From contig CAAHFI010461000.1 in assembly GCA_900893395.1 (NCBI GenBank), positions 1 through 57,219 on the forward strand: a stretch of 57,219 nucleotides of DNA, read 5' to 3'. Source of the stretch: Euglena gracilis (Eukaryota; Euglenozoa; Euglenophyceae; Euglenales; Euglenaceae). The position numbers and the translations under genes are program-made. Numbering within the stretch: the stretch's first letter is position 1; the number at the start of each line of letters is the position of its first letter. The notes below the pieces were generated by a model. That model did not search any database, was not told the origin of the DNA, and was given only the letters and a program-made list of their open reading frames with translations. This document shows positions 41,001 through 53,100 of this stretch, piece by piece.

Positions 41001-44000
41001 TTTTGGGTCTTGGCCGGCCTGTCCAGCGTTAGACCGACAGGAGAAGTTCTTGCTGCATGTATTTCACACCCTTAGAGCACAACTGTCACGGTGGTCATGA
41101 GCATGTACACACTTTTTCCATAGTTATGGGCACGATCGGTTTCCTGGTTTTGGTCAAAATGCACCTATTTCACCAGCCTTTGGAACAGGGGTATTTTTAA
41201 CCCCTGTTTTCACAGTTTTTGGGTCTTGGCCGGCCTGTCCAGCGTTAGACCGACAGGAGAAGTTCTTGCTGCATGTATTTCACACCCTTAGAGCACAACT
41301 GTCACGGTGGTCATGAGCATGTACACACTTTTTCCATAGTTATGGGCACGATCGGTTTCCTGGTTTTGGTCAAAATGCACCTATTTCACCAGCCTTTGGA
41401 ACAGGGGTATTTTTAACCCCTGTTTTCACAGTTTTTGGGTCTTGGCCGGCCTGTCCAGCGTTAGACCGACAGGAGAAGTTCTTGCTGCATGTATTTCACA
41501 CCCTTAGAGCACAACTGTCACGGTGGTCATGAGCATGTACACACTTTTTCCATAGTTATGGGCACGATCGGTTTCCTGGTTTTGGTCAAAATGCACCTAT
41601 TTCACCAGCCTTTGGAACAGGGGTATTTTTAACCCCTGTTTTCACAGTTTTTGGGTCTTGGCCGGCCTGTCCAGCGTTAGACCGACAGGAGAAGTTCTTG
41701 CTGCATGTATTTCACACCCTTAGAGCACAACTGTCACGGTGGTCATGAGCATGTACACACTTTTTCCATAGTTATGGGCACGATCGGTTTCCTGGTTTTG
41801 GTCAAAATGCACCTATTTCACCAGCCTTTGGAACAGGGGTATTTTTAACCCCTGTTTTCACAGTTTTTGGGTCTTGGCCGGCCTGTCCAGCGTTAGACCG
41901 ACAGGAGAAGTTCTTGCTGCATGTATTTCACACCCTTAGAGCACAACTGTCACGGTGGTCATGAGCATGTACACACTTTTTCCATAGTTATGGGCACGAT
42001 CGGTTTCCTGGTTTTGGTCAAAATGCACCTATTTCACCAGCCTTTGGAACAGGGGTATTTTTAACCCCTGTTTTCACAGTTTTTGGGTCTTGGCCGGCCT
42101 GTCCAGCGTTAGACCGACAGGAGAAGTTCTTGCTGCATGTATTTCACACCCTTAGAGCACAACTGTCACGGTGGTCATGAGCATGTACACACTTTTTCCA
42201 TAGTTATGGGCACGATCGGTTTCCTGGTTTTGGTCAAAATGCACCTATTTCACCAGCCTTTGGAACAGGGGTATTTTTAACCCCTGTTTTCACAGTTTTT
42301 GGGTCTTGGCCGGCCTGTCCAGCGTTAGACCGACAGGAGAAGTTCTTGCTGCATGTATTTCACACCCTTAGAGCACAACTGTCACGGTGGTCATGAGCAT
42401 GTACACACTTTTTCCATAGTTATGGGCACGATCGGTTTCCTGGTTTTGGTCAAAATGCACCTATTTCACCAGCCTTTGGAACAGGGGTATTTTTAACCCC
42501 TGTTTTCACAGTTTTTGGGTCTTGGCCGGCCTGTCCAGCGTTAGACCGACAGGAGAAGTTCTTGCTGCATGTATTTCACACCCTTAGAGCACAACTGTCA
42601 CGGTGGTCATGAGCATGTACACACTTTTTCCATAGTTATGGGCACGATCGGTTTCCTGGTTTTGGTCAAAATGCACCTATTTCACCAGCCTTTGGAACAG
42701 GGGTATTTTTAACCCCTGTTTTCACAGTTTTTGGGTCTTGGCCGGCCTGTCCAGCGTTAGACCGACAGGAGAAGTTCTTGCTGCATGTATTTCACACCCT
42801 TAGAGCACAACTGTCACGGTGGTCATGAGCATGTACACACTTTTTCCATAGTTATGGGCACGATCGGTTTCCTGGTTTTGGTCAAAATGCACCTATTTCA
42901 CCAGCCTTTGGAACAGGGGTATTTTTAACCCCTGTTTTCACAGTTTTTGGGTCTTGGCCGGCCTGTCCAGCGTTAGACCGACAGGAGAAGTTCTTGCTGC
43001 ATGTATTTCACACCCTTAGAGCACAACTGTCACGGTGGTCATGAGCATGTACACACTTTTTCCATAGTTATGGGCACGATCGGTTTCCTGGTTTTGGTCA
43101 AAATGCACCTATTTCACCAGCCTTTGGAACAGGGGTATTTTTAACCCCTGTTTTCACAGTTTTTGGGTCTTGGCCGGCCTGTCCAGCGTTAGACCGACAG
43201 GAGAAGTTCTTGCTGCATGTATTTCACACCCTTAGAGCACAACTGTCACGGTGGTCATGAGCATGTACACACTTTTTCCATAGTTATGGGCACGATCGGT
43301 TTCCTGGTTTTGGTCAAAATGCACCTATTTCACCAGCCTTTGGAACAGGGGTATTTTTAACCCCTGTTTTCACAGTTTTTGGGTCTTGGCCGGCCTGTCC
43401 AGCGTTAGACCGACAGGAGAAGTTCTTGCTGCATGTATTTCACACCCTTAGAGCACAACTGTCACGGTGGTCATGAGCATGTACACACTTTTTCCATAGT
43501 TATGGGCACGATCGGTTTCCTGGTTTTGGTCAAAATGCACCTATTTCACCAGCCTTTGGAACAGGGGTATTTTTAACCCCTGTTTTCACAGTTTTTGGGT
43601 CTTGGCCGGCCTGTCCAGCGTTAGACCGACAGGAGAAGTTCTTGCTGCATGTATTTCACACCCTTAGAGCACAACTGTCACGGTGGTCATGAGCATGTAC
43701 ACACTTTTTCCATAGTTATGGGCACGATCGGTTTCCTGGTTTTGGTCAAAATGCACCTATTTCACCAGCCTTTGGAACAGGGGTATTTTTAACCCCTGTT
43801 TTCACAGTTTTTGGGTCTTGGCCGGCCTGTCCAGCGTTAGACCGACAGGAGAAGTTCTTGCTGCATGTATTTCACACCCTTAGAGCACAACTGTCACGGT
43901 GGTCATGAGCATGTACACACTTTTTCCATAGTTATGGGCACGATCGGTTTCCTGGTTTTGGTCAAAATGCACCTATTTCACCAGCCTTTGGAACAGGGGT

Positions 44001-45920
44001 ATTTTTAACCCCTGTTTTCACAGTTTTTGGGTCTTGGCCGGCCTGTCCAGCGTTAGACCGACAGGAGAAGTTCTTGCTGCATGTATTTCACACCCTTAGA
44101 GCACAACTGTCACGGTGGTCATGAGCATGTACACACTTTTTCCATAGTTATGGGCACGATCGGTTTCCTGGTTTTGGTCAAAATGCACCTATTTCACCAG
44201 CCTTTGGAACAGGGGTATTTTTAACCCCTGTTTTCACAGTTTTTGGGTCTTGGCCGGCCTGTCCAGCGTTAGACCGACAGGAGAAGTTCTTGCTGCATGT
44301 ATTTCACACCCTTAGAGCACAACTGTCACGGTGGTCATGAGCATGTACACACTTTTTCCATAGTTATGGGCACGATCGGTTTCCTGGTTTTGGTCAAAAT
44401 GCACCTATTTCACCAGCCTTTGGAACAGGGGTATTTTTAACCCCTGTTTTCACAGTTTTTGGGTCTTGGCCGGCCTGTCCAGCGTTAGACCGACAGGAGA
44501 AGTTCTTGCTGCATGTATTTCACACCCTTAGAGCACAACTGTCACGGTGGTCATGAGCATGTACACACTTTTTCCATAGTTATGGGCACGATCGGTTTCC
44601 TGGTTTTGGTCAAAATGCACCTATTTCACCAGCCTTTGGAACAGGGGTATTTTTAACCCCTGTTTTCACAGTTTTTGGGTCTTGGCCGGCCTGTCCAGCG
44701 TTAGACCGACAGGAGAAGTTCTTGCTGCATGTATTTCACACCCTTAGAGCACAACTGTCACGGTGGTCATGAGCATGTACACACTTTTTCCATAGTTATG
44801 GGCACGATCGGTTTCCTGGTTTTGGTCAAAATGCACCTATTTCACCAGCCTTTGGAACAGGGGTATTTTTAACCCCTGTTTTCACAGTTTTTGGGTCTTG
44901 GCCGGCCTGTCCAGCGTTAGACCGACAGGAGAAGTTCTTGCTGCATGTATTTCACACCCTTAGAGCACAACTGTCACGGTGGTCATGAGCATGTACACAC
45001 TTTTTCCATAGTTATGGGCACGATCGGTTTCCTGGTTTTGGTCAAAATGCACCTATTTCACCAGCCTTTGGAACAGGGGTATTTTTAACCCCTGTTTTCA
45101 CAGTTTTTGGGTCTTGGCCGGCCTGTCCAGCGTTAGACCGACAGGAGAAGTTCTTGCTGCATGTATTTCACACCCTTAGAGCACAACTGTCACGGTGGTC
45201 ATGAGCATGTACACACTTTTTCCATAGTTATGGGCACGATCGGTTTCCTGGTTTTGGTCAAAATGCACCTATTTCACCAGCCTTTGGAACAGGGGTATTT
45301 TTAACCCCTGTTTTCACAGTTTTTGGGTCTTGGCCGGCCTGTCCAGCGTTAGACCGACAGGAGAAGTTCTTGCTGCATGTATTTCACACCCTTAGAGCAC
45401 AACTGTCACGGTGGTCATGAGCATGTACACACTTTTTCCATAGTTATGGGCACGATCGGTTTCCTGGTTTTGGTCAAAATGCACCTATTTCACCAGCCTT
45501 TGGAACAGGGGTATTTTTAACCCCTGTTTTCACAGTTTTTGGGTCTTGGCCGGCCTGTCCAGCGTTAGACCGACAGGAGAAGTTCTTGCTGCATGTATTT
45601 CACACCCTTAGAGCACAACTGTCACGGTGGTCATGAGCATGTACACACTTTTTCCATAGTTATGGGCACGATCGGTTTCCTGGTTTTGGTCAAAATGCAC
45701 CTATTTCACCAGCCTTTGGAACAGGGGTATTTTTAACCCCTGTTTTCACAGTTTTTGGGTCTTGGCCGGCCTGTCCAGCGTTAGACCGACAGGAGAAGTT
45801 CTTGCTGCATGTATTTCACACCCTTAGAGCACAACTGTCACGGTGGTCATGAGCATGTACACACTTTTTCCATAGTTATGGGCACGATCGGTTTCCTGGT
45901 TTTGGTCAAAATGCACCTAT

Positions 45921-48900
45921 TCACCAGCCTTTGGAACAGGGGTATTTTAACCCCTGTTTTCACAGTTTTTGGGTCTTGGCCGGCCTGTCCAGCGTTAGAC
46001 CGACAGGAGAAGTTCTTGCTGCATGTATTTCACACCCTTAGAGCACAACTGTCACGGTGGTCATGAGCATGTACACACTTTTTCCATAGTTATGGGCACG
46101 ATCGTTTCCTGGTTTTGGTCAAAATGCACCTATTTCACCAGCCTTTGGAACAGGGGTATTTTTAACCCCTGTTTTCACAGTTTTTGGGTCTTGGCCGGCC
46201 TGTCCAGCGTTAGACCGACAGGAGAAGTTCTTGCTGCATGTATTTCACACCCTTAGAGCACAACTGTCACGGTGGTCATGAGCATGTACACACTTTTTCC
46301 ATAGTTATGGGCACGATCGGTTTCCTGGTTTTGGTCAAAATGCACCTATTTCACCAGCCTTTGGAACAGGGGTATTTTTAACCCCTGTTTTCACAGTTTT
46401 TGGGTCTTGGCCGGCCTGTCCAGCGTTAGACCGACAGGAGAAGTTCTTGCTGCATGTATTTCACACCCTTAGAGCACAACTGTCACGGTGGTCATGAGCA
46501 TGTACACACTTTTTCCATAGTTATGGGCACGATCGGTTTCCTGGTTTTGGTCAAAATGCACCTATTTCACCAGCCTTTGGAACAGGGGTATTTTTAACCC
46601 TGTTTTCACAGTTTTTGGGTCTTGGCCGGCCTGTCCAGCGTTAGACCGACAGGAGACAGTTCTTGCTGCATGTATTTCACACACCTTCACCAGGCCTTTG
46701 AACAGGGTATTTTTAACCCTGTTTTCACAGTTTTTGGGTCTTGGCCGGCCTGTCCAGCGTTAGACCGACAGGAGAAGTTCTTGCTGCATGTATTTCACAC
46801 CCTTAGAGCACAACTGTCACGGTGTCATGAGCATGTACACACTTTTTCCATAGTTATGGGCACGATCGGTTTCCTGGTTTTGGTCAAAATGCACCTATTT
46901 CACCAGCCTTTGGAACAGGGGTATTTTAACCCTGTTTTCACAGTTTTTGGGTCTTGGCCGGCCTGTCCAGCGTTAGACCGACAGGAGAAGTTCTTGCTGC
47001 ATGTATTTCACACCCTTAGAGCACAACTGTCACGGTGGTCATGAGCATGTACACACTTTTTCCATAGTTATGGCACGATCGGTTTCCTGGTTTTGGTCAA
47101 AATGCACCTATTTCACCAGCCTTTGGAACAGGGTATTTTTAACCCTGTTTTCACAGTTTTTGGGTCTTGGCCGGCCTGTCCAGCGTTAGACCGACAGGAG
47201 AAGTTCTTGCTGCATGTATTTCACACCCTTAGAGCACAACTGTCACGGTGGTCATGAGCATGTACACACTTTTTCCATAGTTATGGGCACGATCGGTTTC
47301 CTGGTTTTGGTCAAAATGCACCTATTTCACCAGCCTTTGGAACAGGGGTATTTTTAACCCCTGTTTTCACAGTTTTTGGGTCTTGGCCGGCCTGTCCAGC
47401 GTTAGACCGACAGGAGAAGTTCTTGCTGCATGTATTTCACACCCTTAGAGCACAACTGTCACGGTGGTCATGAGCATGTACACACTTTTTCCATAGTTAT
47501 GGGCACGATCGGTTTCCTGGTTTTGGTCAAAATGCACCTATTTCACCAGCCTTTGGAACAGGGGTATTTTTAACCCCTGTTTTCACAGTTTTGGGTCTTG
47601 GCCGGCCTGTCCAGCGTTAGACCGACAGGAGAAGTTCTTGCTGCATGTATTTCACACCCTTAGAGCACAACTGTCACGGTGGTCATGAGCATGTACACAC
47701 TTTTTCCATAGTTATGGGCACGATCGGTTTCCTGGTTTTGGTCAAAATGCACCTATTTCACCAGCCTTTGGAACAGGGGTATTTTTAACCCCTGTTTTCA
47801 CAGTTTTTGGGTCTTGGCCGGCCTGTCCAGCGTTAGACCGACAGGAGAAGTTCTTGCTGCATGTATTTCACACCCTTAGAGCACAACTGTCACGGTGGTC
47901 ATGAGCATGTACACACTTTTTCCATAGTTATGGGCACGATCGGTTTCCTGGTTTTGGTCAAAATGCACCTATTTCACCAGCCTTTGGAACAGGGGTATTT
48001 TTAACCCCTGTTTTCACAGTTTTTGGGTCTTGGCCGGCCTGTCCAGCGTTAGACCGACAGGAGAAGTTCTTGCTGCATGTATTTCACACCCTTAGAGCAC
48101 AACTGTCACGGTGGTCATGAGCATGTACACACTTTTTCCATAGTTATGGGCACGATCGGTTTCCTGGTTTTGGTCAAAATGCACCTATTTCACCAGCCTT
48201 TGGAACAGGGGTATTTTTAACCCCTGTTTTCACAGTTTTTGGGTCTTGGCCGGCCTGTCCAGCGTTAGACCGACAGGGAAGTTCTTGCTGCATGTATTTC
48301 ACACCCTTAGAGCACAACTGTCACGGTGGTCATGAGCATGTACACACTTTTTCCATAGTTATGGGCACGATCGGTTTCCTGGTTTTGGTCAAAATGCACC
48401 TATTTCACCAGCCTTTGGAACAGGGGTATTTTTAACCCCTGTTTTCACAGTTTTTGGGTCTTGGCCGGCCTGTCCAGCGTTAGACCGACAGGAGAAGTTC
48501 TTGCTGCATGTATTTCACACCCTTAGAGCACAACTGTCACGGTGGTCATGAGCATGTACACACTTTTCCATAGTTATGGGCACGATCGGTTTCCTGGTTT
48601 TGGTCAAAATGCACCTATTTCACCAGCCTTTGGAACAGGGTATTTTAACCCCTGTTTCACAGTTTTTGGGTCTTGGCCGGCCTGTCCAGCGTTAGACCGA
48701 CAGGAGAAGTTCTTGCTGCATGTATTTCACACCCTTAGAGCACAACTGTCACGGTGGTCATGAGCATGTACACACTTTTTTCCATAGTTATGGGCACGAT
48801 CGGTTTCCTGGTTTTGGTCAAAATGCACCTATTTCACCAGCCTTTGGAACAGGGTATTTTTAACCCCTGTTTTCACAGTTTTTGGGTCTTGGCCGGCCTG

Positions 48901-50160
48901 TCCAGCGTTAGACCGACAGGAGAAGTTCTTGCTGCATGTATTTCACACCCTTAGAGCACAACTGTCACGGTGGTCATGAGCATGTACACACTTTTTCCAT
49001 AGTTATGGGCACGATCGGTTTCCTGGTTTTGGTCAAATGCACCTATTTCACCAGCCTTTGGAACAGGGGTATTTTTAACCCTGTTTTCACAGTTTTTGGG
49101 TCTTGGCCGGCCTGTCCAGCGTTAGACCGACAGGAGAAGTTCTTGCTGCATGTATTTCACACCCTTAGAGCACAACTGTCACGGTGGTCATGAGCATGTA
49201 CACACTTTTTCCATAGTTATGGGCACGATCGGTTTCCTGGTTTTGGTCAAAATGCACCTATTTCACCAGCCTTTGGAACAGGGGTATTTTTAACCCCTGT
49301 TTTCACAGTTTTTGGGTCTTGGCCGGCCTGTCCAGCGTTAGACCGACAGGAGAAGTTCTTGCTGCATGTATTTCACACCCTTAGAGCACAACTGTCACGG
49401 TGGTCATGAGCATGTACACACTTTTCCATAGTTATGGGCACGATCGGTTTCCTGGTTTTGGTCAAAATGCACCTATTTCACCAGCCTTTGGAACAGGGGT
49501 ATTTTTAACCCCTGTTTTCACAGTTTTTGGGTCTTGGCCGGCCTGTCCAGCGTTAGACCGACAGGAGAAGTTCTTGCTGCATGTATTTCACACCCTTAGA
49601 GCACAACTGTCACGGTGGTCATGAGCATGTACACACTTTTCCATAGTTATGGGCACGATCGGTTTCCTGGTTTTGGTCAAAATGCACCTATTTCACCAGC
49701 CTTGGAACAGGGGTATTTTTAACCCCTGTTTTCACAGTTTTTGGGTCTTGGCCGGCCTGTCCAGCGTTAGACCGACAGGAGAAGTTCTTGCTGCATGTAT
49801 TTCACACCTTAGAGCACAACTGTCACGGTGGTCATGAGCATGTACACACTTTTCCATAGTTATGGGCACGATCGGTTTCCTGGTTTTGGTCAAAATGCAC
49901 CTATTTCACCAGCCTTTGGAAGGGGTATTTTAACCCCTGTTTTCACAGTTTTTGGGTCTTGGCCGGCTGTCCAGCGTTAGACCGACAGGAGAAGTTCTTG
50001 CTGCATGTATTTCACACCCTTAGAGCACAACTGTCACGGTGGTCATGAGCATGTACACACTTTTTCCATAGTTATGGGCACGATCGGTTTCCTGGTTTTG
50101 GTCAAAATGCACCTATTTCACCAGCCTTTGGAACAGGGGTATTTTTAACCCCTGTTTTCA
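45921..50160 (+). repeat. Right-centre block of the array, lightly variable units
   Basis: About 20 units of mostly 212-216 bp with one to four one-base losses each, at the same homopolymers as in the left block. Several units (about 47220-48270) are nearly perfect. One type B short unit lies at 46656-46774. There is a step from no errors before 45920 to errors in most units after it. I see no gene or other feature. Confidence 0.88.
46656..46774 (+). repeat. Short satellite unit, type B, third copy (119 bp)
   Basis: TATTTCACACACC passes into TTCACCAGGCCTTTG, the same deletion as at 12785 and 15034 (unit positions about 31-127 missing). Its length matches the predicted 119 bp. It carries an extra AC at the junction and an extra C near its start. 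It lies about 146 unit lengths from the second copy, on the other side of the homogeneous core, so type B is not confined to one neighbourhood. Confidence 0.83.
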
Positions 50161-53100
50161 CAGTTTTGGTCTTGGCCGGCCTGTCCAGCGTTAGACCGAC
50201 AGGAGAAGTTCTTGCTGCATGTATTTCACACCCTTAGAGCACAACTGTCACGGTGGTCATGAGCATGTACACACTTTTTCCATAGTTATGGCACGATCGG
50301 TTTCCTGGTTTGGTCAAAATGCACCTATTTCACCAGCCTTGGAACAGGGGTATTTTTAACCCTGTTTTCACAGTTTTTGGGTCTTGGCCGGCCTGTCCAG
50401 CGTTAGACCACAGGAGAAGTTCTTGCTGCATGTATTTCACACCCTTAGAGCACAACTGTCACGTGTCATGAGCATGTACACACTTTTTCCATAGTTATGG
50501 GCACGATCGGTTTTCCTGGTTTTGGTCAAAATGCACCTATTTCACCAGCCTTTGGAACAGGGGTATTTTTAACCCCTGTTTTCACAGTTTTGGGTCTTGC
50601 CGGCCTGTCCAGCGTTAGACCGACAGGAGAAGTTCTTGCTGCATGTATTCACACCCTTAGAGCACAACTGTCACGTGGTCATGAGCATGTACACACTTTT
50701 TCCATAGTTAGGCACGATCGGTTTCCTGGTTCAAAATGCACCTATTTCACCAGCCTTTGGAACAGGGGTATTTTTAACCCCTGTTTCACAGTTTGGTCTT
50801 GGCCGGCCTGTCCAGCGTTAGACCGACAGAGAAGTTCTTGCTGCATGTATTTCACACCCTTAGAGCACAACTGTCACGGTGGTCATGAGCATGTACACAC
50901 TTTTCCATAGTTATGGGCACGATCGGTTTCCTGGTTTTGGTCAAAATGCACCTATTTCACCAGCCTTGAACAGGGTATTTTTAACCCCTGTTTTCACAGT
51001 TTTTGGGTCTTGGCCGGCCTGTCCAGCGTTAGACCGACAGAGAATTCTTGCTGCATGTATTTCACACCCTTAGAGCACAACTGTCACGGTGGTCATGAGC
51101 ATGTACACACTTTTCCATAGTTATGGGCACGATCGTTTCCTGGTTTGGTCAAAATGCACCTATTTCACCAGCCTTTGGAACAGGGGTATTTTTAACCCCT
51201 GTTTCACAGTTTTTGGGTCTTGCCGCCTGTCCAGCGTTAGACCGACAGAGAAGTTCTTGCTGCATGTATTTCACACCCTTAGAGCACAACTGTCACGGTG
51301 GTCATGAGCATGTACACACTTTTCCATAGTTGGCACGATCGTTCCTGGTTTTGTCAAAATGCACCTATTTCACCAGCCTTTGGAACAGGGTATTTTAACC
51401 CCGTTTTCACAGTTTTTGGGTCTTGGCCGGCCTGTCCAGCGTTAGACCGACAGAGAAGTCTGCTGCATGTATTTCACACCTTAGAGCACAACTGTCACGG
51501 TGGTCATGAGCAACACACTTTCCATAGTTATGGGCACGATCGGTTTCCTGGTTTTGGTCAAAATGCACCTACACCAGCCTTTGAACAGGGGTATTTTTAA
51601 CCCCTTTTCACAGTTTTGGGTCTTGCCGGCCTGTCCAGCGTTAGACCGACAGGAGAAGTTCTTGCTGCATGTATTTCACACCCTTAGAGCACAACTGTCA
51701 CGGTGGTCATGAGCATGTACACACTTTTTCCATAGTTATGGGCACGATCGGTTTCCTGGTTTTGGTCAAAATGCACCTATTTCACCAGCCTTTGGAACAG
51801 GGGTATTTTAACCCCTGTTTCACAGTTTTTGGGTCTTGGCCGGCCTGTCCAGCGTTAGACCGACAGGAAAGTTCTTGCTGCATGTATTTCACACCCTTAG
51901 AGCACAACTGTCACGGTCATGAGCATGTACACACTTTTTCCATAGTTATGGGCACGATCGGTTCCTGGTCAAAATGCACCTATTTCACCAGCCTGAACAG
52001 GGTATTTTAACCCTGTTTTCACAGTTTTGGTCTTGGCCGGCCTGTCCAGCGTTAGACCGACAGGAAAGTTCTTGCTGCATGTATTTCACACCCTTAGAGC
52101 ACAACTGTCACGGGATGAGCATGTACACACTTTTCCATAGTTATGGCACGATCGGTTTCCTGGTTTTGGTCAAAAGCACCTATTTCACCAGCCTTTGGAA
52201 ACAGGGGTATTTTTAACCCCTGTTTTCACAGTTTTTGGGTCTTGGCCGGCCGTCGCGTTAGACCGACAGAGAAGTTCTGCTGCATGTATTTCACACCCTT
52301 AGAGCACAACTGTCACGGTGGTCATGACATGTACACACTTTTTCCATAGTTGGCACGATCGGTTTCCTGGTTCAAAATGCACCTATTCACCAGCCTTTGG
52401 AACAGGGATTTTTAACCCCTGTTTCACAGTTTTGGTCTTGCCGGCCGTCTGCGTTAGACCGACAGAGAAGTCTGCTGCATGTATTTCACACCCTTAGAGC
52501 ACAACTGTACATAGCATACAACTTTTTCCATAGTATGGGCACGATCGTTTCCTGGTTTTGTCAAAATGCACCTATTTCAACCAGCCTTTGGAACAGGGGT
52601 ATTTTTAACCCCTGTTTCACAGTTTTTGGGTCTTGCCGGCCTGTCCAGCGTTAGACCGACAGAGAAGTTCTTGCTGCATGTATTTCACACCCTTAAGCAC
52701 AACTGTCACGGTGGTCATGAGCATGTACACACTTTTTCCATAGTTATGGGCACGATCGGTTTCCTGTTTGGTCAAAATGCACCTATTTCACCACCTTTGA
52801 ACAGGGTATTAACCCCTGTTTCACAGTTTTTGGGTCTTGGCCGCCTGTCCAGCGTTAGACCAAGGAAATTCTTGCTGCATGTATTTCACACCCTTAGAGC
52901 ACAACTGTCACGTGGTCATGAGCATGTACACACTTTTCCATAGTTATGGCACGATCGTTTCCTGGTTTGGTCAAAATGCACCTATTTCACCAGCCTTTGG
53001 AACAGGGGTATTTTAACCCCTGTTTTCACAGTTTTGGGTCTTGGCCGGCCTGTCCAGCGTTAGACCGACAGAGAAGTTCTTGCTGCATGTATTTCACACC

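Larger units (their letters stand above)
19855..45920 (+). repeat. Perfectly homogeneous core of the array, 120 consecutive identical units
   Basis: From 19876 to 45795 there are exactly 25,920 bases, 120 times 216, and every block of 1,080 bases I compared reads the same. I found no substitution, insertion, deletion or short unit in it. As an independent sign of this, no reading frame longer than 60 codons opens anywhere in the core, whereas single-base losses in the flanks open them repeatedly. The core ends where TATTTCACC becomes TATTCACC at about 45920. Very recent amplification or strong homogenisation could produce this, but so could consensus polishing, or extension of a tandem array by an assembler. 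The sequence alone does not decide between them. Confidence 0.93.
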
